Positions 16,071 through 24,038 of a stretch of 25,773 nt of DNA are shown here, one piece after another. A program made the position numbers and the translations under genes. The notes beneath the pieces were generated by a model, which did no database searches, had not been told where the DNA came from, and was given only the letters and a program-made list of their open reading frames with translations. Positions within the stretch are counted from its first letter, which is position 1; each line of letters opens with the position of its first letter. The DNA is from CAYGJN01 sp964350135 (GTDB taxonomy: Bacteria > Bdellovibrionota > Bacteriovoracia > Bacteriovoracales > Bacteriovoracaceae): contig CAYGJN010000025.1 of NCBI GenBank assembly GCA_964350135.1, positions 1 to 25,773 of the forward strand. The letters run 5' to 3'.

Positions 16071-16428
16071 CGAAATCTTAGAAGTCGTAACACGTTTTTA
16101 TGTTAAAGCGACACAAGACTTTCTCATTGGCTATCACTTTAGAAATATCGATAATTTTGAAACTCATATTCCAAGAATCGCTTCTTTTTGGGAATTACAA
16201 TTGACTGGAGTATTAACAGAGAAAAAAGAACTTCCTTTTAATCTCATTAAAGCACATCTTCCTCTTAAAATTAAATATGGTGAACTTGGTCGTTGGGTAC
16301 TTTTATTTAATGAAGTGTTAGAGCAATCGAATTTACTTCATATTTCTAAAACTGACTGGATCGAAAAAATTGATACCTTTAAAGAAAAACTCTTAAAGCA
16401 TCCTACAGTGATTCACGGATCTCCATAA
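16045..16428 (+). CDS. Group III truncated haemoglobin
   Basis: A 127-residue haem protein of the group III (Campylobacter Ctb-like) truncated globins. Markers include RFYVKA with F18 and Y19 (the distal-pocket tyrosine), FLIGYHF, then FETHIPRIASFWELQLTG with W49, and FNLIKAHLPLKIKYGELGRWVLLFNEVL in which H71 is the expected proximal ligand. These globins bind oxygen, nitric oxide or peroxide; detoxification or redox roles have been proposed. It shares 26 bp with the preceding gene in another frame and converges on the NADAR gene with another 26-bp overlap (16403-16428). No ribosome binding site decides the start, which is the first ATG of the frame. Confidence 0.87.
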   Translation: MQDQHLVYNEILEVVTRFYVKATQDFLIGYHFRNIDNFETHIPRIASFWELQLTGVLTEKKELPFNLIKAHLPLKIKYGELGRWVLLFNEVLEQSNLLHISKTDWIEKIDTFKEKLLKHPTVIHGSP

Positions 16429-17065
16429 GAATTTTATGGTAATAATAAGATTTTGGTTTATTGGAACCAAGTTTATGATCAGGCCTTAGAACTAAGCCTT
16501 TAGTTTTTAACAAAAGATCTCTTACCGATTTATTCTGCTCTATCTTAGATTTAATGGCCTTATAGATTAGCTTATAGTGAAACTCAGATCCCTCTTTAAG
16601 ATCTTTATAATCAAATTTCTTTCCCTTATAAGAAACAAACTTAATATCATTAAGCTTCATTAATTGATTTGCTAAATCCCCAGCTTTTTTTGATTGAAAA
16701 CCATGCATGAGATAAATTTGTTTTCGAGTATAGGGATAGCCTAAATTATTTCTTGGATCATTTTTAAGCTTAGGATCAGGATACTTAAGTGCCTGCCATA
16801 GACCTTCAACCGATTCGTAACGATTACCTTCAAGTTCAAAAGGTGAATGTCCAAGATTACTAAAAACACCTAACTCAGTTCTTTTGGAAAGAATAACTTC
16901 CCCAGGGGCAGCTTCACTGGGAAGAATCTCCCAAGATTTTTTATCATTCTCGCTAACCTCTTTCCACCAGGCACTAGGGTACTCAGCTAAGGCATCAACA
17001 GAGAATGCAAATAAAGCAAGAAGTATTAGAAAAGAATTCTTCACTGTTTTAGATACGAAATTCAA
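16403..17065 (-). CDS. Exported NADAR-family (YbiA-like) protein
   Basis: The NADAR superfamily acts on N-glycosidic bonds: YbiA hydrolyses riboflavin-pathway intermediates, and other members remove ADP-ribose from DNA guanine. The N-terminal 28 residues are a signal peptide (MNFVSKTVKN, a Leu/Phe core, then DALA-E), which is unusual because the characterised family members are cytoplasmic. The mature part carries LSKRTELGVFSNLGHSPFELEGNRYESVEGLWQALKY (residues 59-95; F68-S-N, E87, Q91 A92), the family core. The usual E-x-x-P-x-D-x-x-W-G end motif is replaced by RPDHKLG, so activity is uncertain. It overlaps the upstream nuclease gene by 17 bp, hence co-transcribed, and converges on the haemoglobin gene. 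Confidence 0.87.
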   Translation of the reverse strand: MNFVSKTVKNSFLILLALFAFSVDALAEYPSAWWKEVSENDKKSWEILPSEAAPGEVILSKRTELGVFSNLGHSPFELEGNRYESVEGLWQALKYPDPKLKNDPRNNLGYPYTRKQIYLMHGFQSKKAGDLANQLMKLNDIKFVSYKGKKFDYKDLKEGSEFHYKLIYKAIKSKIEQNKSVRDLLLKTKGLVLRPDHKLGSNKPKSYYYHKILMEIRESL

Positions 17066-18134
17066 CTACAACTGGAAGGTGGTCACTAAAACCTTCTCCA
17101 GTAACGGGATCAAAACGCCAAGGGATCCCATCAGATACAATAGTTTCACCACTACTGTTTTTCCATGTAATCTCTTTAGTCATCCAATCTTTGCGAATAA
17201 TTTGAAATGTTTCCCAAAGTGGCTCAAGTCTATCTTTTACTTGATTATAAGTATTAAGAACAAAAACTCTATCCAATTGTTCCCATTTGCCACGGTACCA
17301 ATGACTACCAGGAGCTTCTAAATCAGCTTCTTCAAGACCGCTCATTACAAAGCTATCTTCAAATGCTGGATTAAGTTCTTTATTAAGAATCCACTTATTT
17401 ATGCCGTGAGGTTCGTCAGAATCAGTAGTATTAAAATCCCCTGCTGAAATAACTGCACGATCAGTAATAGAAGCTGCAATCTCTCTCATTTTCATAGCAG
17501 CGATCTCTCTATAATAGTCAGGGTTTGCTTGACTAGGCCAATGATTAGCAAGAACAGTAAGTTTTTCTCCAGAGATTTTAAAGGTAACTTCTAGAATCCC
17601 ACGAGTTGGTCTTTTCTGAATAAGATCACTAGATAAATCAATCTGATGCAGTTTTGCTTTACCGACAATTGGAAATTTAGACATGATAGCAACATCAATT
17701 CCCCTTACGTCTGGGCCTTCTACTAAGGCCAGGGATTTATAACCCATCCCTGATAAACCGTATCTCTCAAGAGTTTTAAGAGCATTCATATTTTCAACTT
17801 CTTGAAGAACTATAATGTCAGCGCCCTTGCCTCGGTTATAAGCTTTAATCACCTTTCCAAGATTTTTAACTTTTTTTCTTAAAACTGATCGACTCCAATC
17901 AAGTGTCAGGCATGAGTGCTTGTAGTATTCATTTTTTATAGAGTGGCAATAAGCGAGTGCTTCTTCGGATTTTAGCTTGGTCTCAAGAGGCATATAAGTC
18001 CAATCCTCTTTACCTTCATCGTGTTTAGTATCAAAAAGATTTTCTGCATTATAGGTCATAACTGAAAATGTTTTAGCAAAACAACTAGCAGATAAAACAA
18101 GAACTAAGATCAACAAACAAGACTTTAACGACAT
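17049..18134 (-). CDS. Exported endonuclease/exonuclease/phosphatase-family nuclease
   Basis: A 361-residue exported enzyme of the DNase I-like fold. A signal peptide (Leu/Val core to FA, cleavage near 20) leads to the fold with all the key motifs: TYNAENLFD (N29), LQEVEN (E112), NHWPSQ (N197, H198), GDFN (D233, N235) and SDHLP (D351, H352). These residues bind metal and the scissile phosphate. An insertion of about 55 residues with two Cys (about 37-90) lies between the first two motifs. The ATG at 18134 is chosen; a TTG at 18146 is upstream in frame but GGGGG lies between them and the signal peptide fits 18134. It is the first gene of a pair with the NADAR gene. DNA, RNA or a phosphoester may be the substrate. 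Confidence 0.94.
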   Translation of the reverse strand: MSLKSCLLILVLVLSASCFAKTFSVMTYNAENLFDTKHDEGKEDWTYMPLETKLKSEEALAYCHSIKNEYYKHSCLTLDWSRSVLRKKVKNLGKVIKAYNRGKGADIIVLQEVENMNALKTLERYGLSGMGYKSLALVEGPDVRGIDVAIMSKFPIVGKAKLHQIDLSSDLIQKRPTRGILEVTFKISGEKLTVLANHWPSQANPDYYREIAAMKMREIAASITDRAVISAGDFNTTDSDEPHGINKWILNKELNPAFEDSFVMSGLEEADLEAPGSHWYRGKWEQLDRVFVLNTYNQVKDRLEPLWETFQIIRKDWMTKEITWKNSSGETIVSDGIPWRFDPVTGEGFSDHLPVVVEFRI

Positions 18135-18334
18135 GGATGCCCCCAAAATTTAATCCCCCAAACCCAAATAAAATTATGACCTGGTGATTATTGATTGGAA
18201 AGCTGAAATTTTAAGTTTTTTTAATTAGTATTATTAGTCCAACCTAATGACGCGCAACTTTAAAACTCTTTCTCTAGCGAAATAACAGTGACTTATAAAT
18301 TAAATTTCACGCAGGGCAAAGTAAAATGATTTTA

Positions 18335-20542
18335 TCAAAGCTCGTCTTTAATAAAGAGAAATTCAGAAACAGTATCTTTTTCTAATTCATTTAATTCATG
18401 TTTATTAAAACGCCAATTAAGCAGCCAGGCCGGTGGATAAAATCTTAAATAAAACGGATTAAACTCAGGTCCTGAGCTTTTAAGTTCAAAACCCCTTGCG
18501 CTAATATCTCCACTTGAACCAATCCACCAACGACTATGCAAAGGCAAATCATTTCGAGGTATTATCGCCTCATCTCCATTCCAAGGAGACCTTCTGAGCT
18601 TCCTCAAACGCTTAAGACCTAGGCCTTTTATAGACTTAGAAATACTATACAGCCTAGACGTACTTGTATTAATTTTTTCTAACTTCCTCTGTTTTTCGTC
18701 CCTATTATTCCACACAGGAAGATCAATCACCTCTGAGTAAAATGCTCTTCCTCCATATCGTTTTTTCTTTTTTTCTAAAGCGATAAACTCATCAAGTCCG
18801 TGCTCCTTAATTGTTTTAGCTATAGGCCCAATATAAAGAACCAGTTTTATATTTTTACTATATTTTACAATTTCCTTTATAAGCGTATTTCTTTTTTGAA
18901 CAACTAAGTCGTTAGTTGCAATCCCCAGGGCCGTTGATTTACTTATTTGATAATCTGCAAAAGGCAGTGAAGGAATGATAAAATAATTATGGTCAAGATT
19001 TGTATGCTCTAGATAGCTTTGTATTCTTTGTCCTACCTTTCCAGTTAATGCCCTTCCTGAAAAAAGATCCGTTGGTGAAACAAGGTCTGAGATAATTAGA
19101 ATCTTAATCTTTCGACTAACCTTGCCTCTATAAAGTGTTTGCTTATTAATAGGAGCATCAACTCCTAAGCTGTTCCAATCAATATCGGAATATGCCGTCA
19201 AGGCCTGTGAGAATCTTTTGGGCCCAGAGTCAAAAGATTTTAGATGATCGCGAGAAGGCTCGTAAGGAAGATCATCTTCTTTCATCTTTTTTGGAGGGCC
19301 TTTTGTAGTACTCACAGTCCTTAGAAATTTATAATCTTTAAAGATAAGTTGTAAAAGGGTCTGAATCTCACTTGCATTCATCCCTTGAATTAGTGGCAAA
19401 CTCCCTAAGCATTGCTCAGAATATGCTTCAGGAAAACTTTTTTTAAACTCCTCAAAACTTTTCATTGATTTTGTTCTTTTAAATTCAAATTTTAAGAACT
19501 TCTTAATTAGTTCTTTATGATTTTGATCTTGAATATTTTTGTTAAGTTCATCTTTGGTTTTATATGAAAGTTTAGTCTGACAATTATGACTCAAGTTGAT
19601 TTCCAGAGCACTTTCATTTGTTTTCAAACTTTTATTATTTCCGATACCAAGATCCTGAAGAGTTCCATAGGAGAAATCTTTATAGGGGATTTTTTGTTGC
19701 GCTATCTTATAATCTTTTAAAAGCTCTTGGGTCATACCATCGTCAGAGAATAATTTAATTTTCCCTGTCAGTACTTTTGCTGAAATTAACTTTGCTTTCT
19801 TTTTATAAACTCTCTCTAGTTCTTCAATGTCTGATTCAAGGGGCGACGGTAAACCCACAACCATAAAATCTCTATATCTTCCCTCGCCCAGGCAATAAGA
19901 TTTCTGAAGCACTTCCAAACTGCATTGAATATCGCTATGAACAAGCCAATCTAGGATTGCTTGTTTCCCCAAATCACCTACTGCAAGTATTATAGAAAGC
20001 TTCTTCTTGTTAATCTTATACATATAATCAATCATTTCATTTCTATGTTTAGTAATGGCAGAGAACTTATTATGAATAAGCCATTTAAGTTTAGTGTTTT
20101 CCAATTTTTTTTCTTCACTAAACTTACTATTGCCCACAAGTGTATAATCGGTTTTCAAGGGATAAGAAAGGGCGTTCATAAAGAGATAAGAATGATTAAT
20201 CCCTAAATAAGAAAGAAAGCTTTGCAGGTAAGTTCCTGAAGTACCAGAAAATGCTTTTTTAGTTATAAGATCATCTGTTTCATTTTCTTGCCCGAGCACA
20301 AAAACTTTTACTGACTTTTTTGCAAGACGCCCTCTATACCAAATAGGTCCATGCTCCCAAGTAAACTTTTCACCACGACCTCCAACAATGGCATGAGAGA
20401 GTGCTCTGTAATGAGGAGTTTTTGAAAATAATTTTAGCCATTTAGTATTTGATGGTGGTCCAGGATCATAGTCATAGATATTGCCTCTGTTTGCAAAAAC
20501 AAAGCTATTACAAATCAAAAATAAGAGAAAAGCTCTTCTCAT
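18335..20542 (-). CDS. Exported protein with two uracil-DNA-glycosylase-like halves
   Basis: A 735-residue protein with a signal peptide (MRRAFLLFLI to FA, about 18 residues). Residues 66-250 show a pattern like the uracil-DNA glycosylase superfamily: YRG, VFVLGQENETDD with GQEN at 84-87 in the place of motif 1 (GQDPY or GEAPG), KAFSGTSG (96-103), a helix/strand LSIILAVGDLGKQAI (182-196) like the ALG-x-x-A segment, and GLPSPLE (230-236) recalling the HPSP motif with His replaced. Residues 468-610 repeat the layout: YRG, ILIISDLVSPTDL, RALTGKVG, LVLYIGPIAKTI, but the motif 1 residues are lost, suggesting a degenerate second half. A helical Lys-rich linker (about 310-420) joins them and the C-terminus holds a Trp/Pro-rich end (670-710). 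Start set by GGAG. The family call is by eye and moderate. Confidence 0.7.
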   Translation of the reverse strand: MRRAFLLFLICNSFVFANRGNIYDYDPGPPSNTKWLKLFSKTPHYRALSHAIVGGRGEKFTWEHGPIWYRGRLAKKSVKVFVLGQENETDDLITKKAFSGTSGTYLQSFLSYLGINHSYLFMNALSYPLKTDYTLVGNSKFSEEKKLENTKLKWLIHNKFSAITKHRNEMIDYMYKINKKKLSIILAVGDLGKQAILDWLVHSDIQCSLEVLQKSYCLGEGRYRDFMVVGLPSPLESDIEELERVYKKKAKLISAKVLTGKIKLFSDDGMTQELLKDYKIAQQKIPYKDFSYGTLQDLGIGNNKSLKTNESALEINLSHNCQTKLSYKTKDELNKNIQDQNHKELIKKFLKFEFKRTKSMKSFEEFKKSFPEAYSEQCLGSLPLIQGMNASEIQTLLQLIFKDYKFLRTVSTTKGPPKKMKEDDLPYEPSRDHLKSFDSGPKRFSQALTAYSDIDWNSLGVDAPINKQTLYRGKVSRKIKILIISDLVSPTDLFSGRALTGKVGQRIQSYLEHTNLDHNYFIIPSLPFADYQISKSTALGIATNDLVVQKRNTLIKEIVKYSKNIKLVLYIGPIAKTIKEHGLDEFIALEKKKKRYGGRAFYSEVIDLPVWNNRDEKQRKLEKINTSTSRLYSISKSIKGLGLKRLRKLRRSPWNGDEAIIPRNDLPLHSRWWIGSSGDISARGFELKSSGPEFNPFYLRFYPPAWLLNWRFNKHELNELEKDTVSEFLFIKDEL

Positions 20543-20641
20543 CTAAATGACTCCAACCATTAGGGCCTTTTAAACTACTGTTATTGTAATTTTAGTCATA
20601 GTAGAGCTGTAAAACTTATAAGAGATAAATAACTGAAATTA

Positions 20642-21025
20642 CTAGTTTCGACTGATTGATTTAGCTGGAACAGCTTTAAAGGCGTCTTTTACAAACTCTT
20701 CTAGAATAGGTTCGCCTGTCACATCATCTAAAACCCAATTTTTAATTATATAACTATTGATAGCTTGTCCTACTTTCACCGCATTTTCATGAGTGTCAAA
20801 CTCTACAAAAATCATACTGAGTTCTCTATGTTTCACTTCAAAAGCCCCAAGACAACCTAATCCATAATCGGAACAAGGAATGCCACTTGAGATATCTTTA
20901 GGGAGCACAATCTGAAAATTTGGATCAGAAGCAATAGCGATTTGATACATTTTTGATTTTTCGTATCGATCTTCCTTGGAGCAAGAATAAAAGATTAAGG
21001 TGATAAGAATAAAGGCAAACTTCAA
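20642..21025 (-). CDS. Small putative lipoprotein, TTG start
   Basis: A 127-residue protein. It starts with TTG at 21025, 11 bases after the helicase gene ends, with AAGGAG in good position (21031-21036, overlapping the helicase stop). A hydrophobic leader (MKFAFILITLIF) ends YSC, C15, a loose lipobox, so it may be lipid-anchored. The mature part has Cys in IPCSDYGLGCLGAF, and a beta-alpha pattern with VEFDTHENAVKVGQAIN. No family recognised. It is the last gene of the barrel-helicase-lipoprotein operon. Confidence 0.78.
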   Translation of the reverse strand: MKFAFILITLIFYSCSKEDRYEKSKMYQIAIASDPNFQIVLPKDISSGIPCSDYGLGCLGAFEVKHRELSMIFVEFDTHENAVKVGQAINSYIIKNWVLDDVTGEPILEEFVKDAFKAVPAKSISRN

Positions 21026-21030
21026 GGTCT

Positions 21031-21036
21031 CTCCTT
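21031..21036 (-). promoter_or_regulatory. Ribosome binding site that supports a TTG start
   Basis: On the minus strand AAGGAG lies 5 bases before the TTG at 21025. Its first A is also the last base of the helicase TAA stop, so translation of the two genes may be coupled. It justifies the unusual start codon. Confidence 0.85.
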
Positions 21037-22343
21037 TATTTACGTTTGTACCGAGGAGTCTTTTTAACTTTAACTTTCTTTTTAACTTTTTTCACTATTT
21101 TTTTCTTAGTAGATTTCTTCTTGTTTTTTTTGCTCTGACCTTGGGCCAATGCCTTAAACTTAATAGCTGATTCACGATAGCTAATTTCGTCAAGATTAAA
21201 ACTTAATTGATTCTTGATTACTTTATTAATTTTTTCAATAAGAAGCTGGTCTCTTTTAGTAGTTGAGACAAAATTATAAACAGCACCACTTTTATTTTGG
21301 CGAGCCGTTCTCCCCACTCTGTGTAGATAATAAAGAGGCGTTTGTGGAAGATCATAATTTAGCACCCAGCTAAGATCCTTAAAGTCCACACCCCGAGCTG
21401 CAATATCAGAGCTTACTAAAACTTGGATTTTTTTATCTTTAAATTGCTTAAAAACAGTTGTTCTTTCTTTAGGAGTTAGTCCTCCGTGAAGAACGCCAAT
21501 TTTATTTTTAATTTTACTGTCTGCTTTTTGCTCTTCTAAATATTGAAAGAGAGCATCTACTTCTCTTTTTAAATTACAAAAGATAATCCCTTGTCCTCTA
21601 GCCTTAGTTTTTAAAAAGCTCAGGGTATATTTATACTTTTCGCCCCTAGGAACACTCACATTAAAGGTATCAACCTTAACAGAAATCTTATGAGAACTTG
21701 TATCAATGCATTTCACAAACTCTCTATCACCAAAATTATTAGTGATAAATTCATCAATTTGTTCAGGCATAGTTGCCGAGAACAAGCCTACACAACATTT
21801 TTCATCTAATTCATCTGCAATTTTTTTGACAATGGTATCAAAGCCCATATCTAGTAATTGATCAGCTTCATCTAAAATTAAAAAATCCAACGATGAAAGA
21901 TCAACCTCTCCTCTAGCAATGGCCGAGTTCAATCTTTTAGGTCCAGCCACAAGAATGTCATAAGAGGAGTTTGCGAGTTCAACTGTTTTTGCAGAACTTG
22001 TTCCTCCAAATAGTTTTCTCACTCTTAATTTATGATGATGAGAAATACCCTTACAAACTAAAAAAGTTTGAAGTGCCAACTCTCTTGTAGGACTAAGAAT
22101 CAATGCACGAGGTTTAGATTTGGCCTTGATATGTGAGGAGTTTTCTGTTTTTTTTAAAACCTGCATCATGGGAAGCGCAAAACATAAGGTTTTCCCTGAG
22201 CCAGTGGGTGCTAATGTAATGACAGAACTTTTTTCTATAAGTCTTGGCATAGCAATTTTTTGCACCGTCGTAGGGCTAACGATTGATTGTTCTTTTAAAT
22301 AATAGAGTGAACTTTGATCAAGTCCAGCTTTTGTAAATCCCAT
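21036..22343 (-). CDS. DEAD-box RNA helicase (RhlE-like)
   Basis: A 435-residue ATP-dependent RNA helicase. In order: F3 and Q28 of the Q motif, Walker A APTGSGKT at 45-52, PTREL at 85-89, GG at 113-114, a variant TPGR motif reading AGPKRL (133-138), DEAD at 158-161, SAT, then in the second domain ARGVDF and HRVGRTAR. These couple ATP hydrolysis to RNA unwinding or remodelling in the cytoplasm, usually in ribosome assembly or mRNA decay. The final 30 residues are almost all Lys/Arg, a non-specific RNA-binding tail. The start codon overlaps the stop of the outer-membrane gene by one base (TGATG), and the lipoprotein gene follows after 10 bases, giving one operon. Confidence 0.95.
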   Translation of the reverse strand: MGFTKAGLDQSSLYYLKEQSIVSPTTVQKIAMPRLIEKSSVITLAPTGSGKTLCFALPMMQVLKKTENSSHIKAKSKPRALILSPTRELALQTFLVCKGISHHHKLRVRKLFGGTSSAKTVELANSSYDILVAGPKRLNSAIARGEVDLSSLDFLILDEADQLLDMGFDTIVKKIADELDEKCCVGLFSATMPEQIDEFITNNFGDREFVKCIDTSSHKISVKVDTFNVSVPRGEKYKYTLSFLKTKARGQGIIFCNLKREVDALFQYLEEQKADSKIKNKIGVLHGGLTPKERTTVFKQFKDKKIQVLVSSDIAARGVDFKDLSWVLNYDLPQTPLYYLHRVGRTARQNKSGAVYNFVSTTKRDQLLIEKINKVIKNQLSFNLDEISYRESAIKFKALAQGQSKKNKKKSTKKKIVKKVKKKVKVKKTPRYKRK

Positions 22344-23407
22344 CAGAACGCGACTCTAACATTCAGTGCATGAAGTGTCTCTGTATTAAAACTATCATCT
22401 TTAGACCCAACAGGAAATTTTAAGAGATACTCTAAGTTTAAAACCCATATTCTCAGTCTTGGTGAAAAAGTAAAATGATCAGGGTCCATCAATGCATAGG
22501 CCGACAATGGAAATGCACCAAAAAACACCTCCGTTCCTCCGTACATAGTATCGCTTAAGGAGTAATGGCTCCTATTATAGGCTCCCACAAATGGTTTTAA
22601 GTCTATGAAATCAAACTCTAAGTTATAAGACATATGCAGTCTTGTAAGCGGCTTATTAGAGCCAAAGATTGGTCTACCTACTGCTTCCGATTTCTTATCA
22701 TTAAGCTCAGCGACCATTAGATCTTCTATTGCAACCATTATATCAAAACTCTTATTTCTATACCCTAAACTATAATCAGTACGAAGAGAGACAACTGAGT
22801 TATCTACAGCTTTTGTAATATCCAGGGAATCAGTATCATTAGCTAAAGTAACACCATCTTGTTGAGAAAAATGATCCCTCATCTGATTCCAATAAACATC
22901 CAGGTGAGAATAAAAATGATCAGTGTGTTCCATATCAAAACGGAGCCCAATATCACCTTCCAACTTTGCATAAAGTTGAACAAGAGCATTTGTAAAATTA
23001 GTAATTCCTAATTGACTAGGCTCCCCTAATGAAGCAGAAATCCCTCCATCGACTTTAAAGCGGATGCTTGGGTCAATATCTGTCCCCCATAAACTAAAAG
23101 AAGGAAGTGGAGCACCTGTTGCAACTCTTACAAAAGCTTGATGTTCTGTTTCTAAATTTTCATTTAAAAAGTTTTGGATTTCATTAGCATCCCTGGTGCT
23201 GGCTTTTTCTTCGGCATTATCGATAAAGTCCAAAGTATTAGTTGTCATCTCAACGCTGGTATCAAAATAATACTCATGCCCTATAGGTCTAAAAAGAGTC
23301 TCTAAGAAAAACTTATCTTGCATAAGAGCAAACCTATCAACTTCACTCCTTGCCCCAAAGGCCTTTAAACTAACAGCAATTAAAATAAAAAATATCAATG
23401 ATTTCAT
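22343..23407 (-). CDS. Putative outer-membrane beta-barrel protein
   Basis: A 354-residue exported protein with a signal peptide (MKSLIFFILIAVSLKAFGA). The second half consists of short alternating hydrophobic strands with aromatic girdles and turns with Asp/Asn, and the last residue is Phe preceded by alternating hydrophobics (LNVRVAF), the usual outer-membrane assembly signal. Recognisable strands include SLRTDYSLGYRNKSFDIMVAI, LHMSYNLEFDFIDLKPFVGAY and LRIWVLNLEYLLKFP. The plug-like N-terminal part (about 20-100) is helical and acidic. Translation start is supported by AAGGA before the ATG. It heads the operon with the helicase and lipoprotein. Exact family unknown. Confidence 0.78.
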   Translation of the reverse strand: MKSLIFFILIAVSLKAFGARSEVDRFALMQDKFFLETLFRPIGHEYYFDTSVEMTTNTLDFIDNAEEKASTRDANEIQNFLNENLETEHQAFVRVATGAPLPSFSLWGTDIDPSIRFKVDGGISASLGEPSQLGITNFTNALVQLYAKLEGDIGLRFDMEHTDHFYSHLDVYWNQMRDHFSQQDGVTLANDTDSLDITKAVDNSVVSLRTDYSLGYRNKSFDIMVAIEDLMVAELNDKKSEAVGRPIFGSNKPLTRLHMSYNLEFDFIDLKPFVGAYNRSHYSLSDTMYGGTEVFFGAFPLSAYALMDPDHFTFSPRLRIWVLNLEYLLKFPVGSKDDSFNTETLHALNVRVAF

Positions 23408-23437
23408 AAGGATCCTTTAATTTGACTTTTTTCTATT

Positions 23438-23971
23438 TTAATAAGAAAGGCGCTTTCTTATTTTTTGCGGCAAGTATTTCTTTTGCTTTTTACGATAAGT
23501 CCAAGGTCTTAAAACTTTATCTGACCAAACACCAAGGAGATTATCTTTGGCCTCTTTTTGAGTCCGTTTAAAGAGTTCTGACTCTTTCTTATCTTGAAAC
23601 TGGCTTCTGGGGTAAACAAAGGCCATACCTGATTGAACTAGTTCTAAATTAAGAGAGGTATTTTTATGAAAAAGAATAACTAAATACCTTCCATAATAGC
23701 CTCTTCCCCTGATCTCTACTTTTAGTTTATGGCAGTATTTCTCCAAGTATTTCTTAGAAATAAGTCCAATCGGTTTGCCATTTTTTGATGTTTGGAATAA
23801 CTCGGGAGCATCAATATGAATAAGCCTGGTATTAAGCTTTTGGCCCAGAACCTCTAAAACCATACTGTCACCATCTTTAACTTGAAGGCATTGTCCCTCA
23901 AAATAAAGCCTTCTTTTAGGATTTCCGGCCAATACAAAGAGGCTCGTAAGAATCGCAATTAAATAATTCAT
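23438..23971 (-). CDS. Exported staphylococcal-type nuclease (thermonuclease family)
   Basis: A 177-residue exported nuclease that cleaves DNA and RNA to 3'-phosphate ends in this family. Residues 1-15 look like a signal peptide (MNYLIAILTSLFVLAG), although no clear A-x-A site is seen. The nuclease domain has D33 and D35 (VKDGDS), R49, D54 and E57 (TRLIHIDAPE), and R95 (GYYGRYL), which match the calcium ligands D21 and D40, the general base E43 and the arginines R35 and R87 of staphylococcal nuclease, so catalysis looks intact. The C-terminus is very basic (Lys/Arg). AGGGA lies 9 bases before the ATG. It is divergent from tgt and 30 bp upstream of the barrel gene on the same strand. Confidence 0.93.
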   Translation of the reverse strand: MNYLIAILTSLFVLAGNPKRRLYFEGQCLQVKDGDSMVLEVLGQKLNTRLIHIDAPELFQTSKNGKPIGLISKKYLEKYCHKLKVEIRGRGYYGRYLVILFHKNTSLNLELVQSGMAFVYPRSQFQDKKESELFKRTQKEAKDNLLGVWSDKVLRPWTYRKKQKKYLPQKIRKRLSY

Positions 23972-23990
23972 AGAAATTTTTCCCTATGCC

Positions 23991-24019
23991 TTGCTGATAG
24001 TTTGGCAATAGAGCATATT
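23991..24019 (+). promoter_or_regulatory. Possible promoter of tgt
   Basis: TTGCTG (23991-23996), 17 bp, then CATATT (24014-24019), 20 bases before the tgt start. Only four of six bases match in each box, so this is a candidate only. Confidence 0.35.
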
Positions 24020-24038
24020 CAGCCTAATAAGGATCATC

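Noticed and set aside
18135..18334. 200-bp gap between the exported nuclease and the UDG-like gene, checked for an RNA gene or terminator
   Set aside because: No stable GC-rich hairpin with a T run and no tRNA-like fold was seen; the gap probably holds the nuclease promoter but no clear boxes could be fixed.
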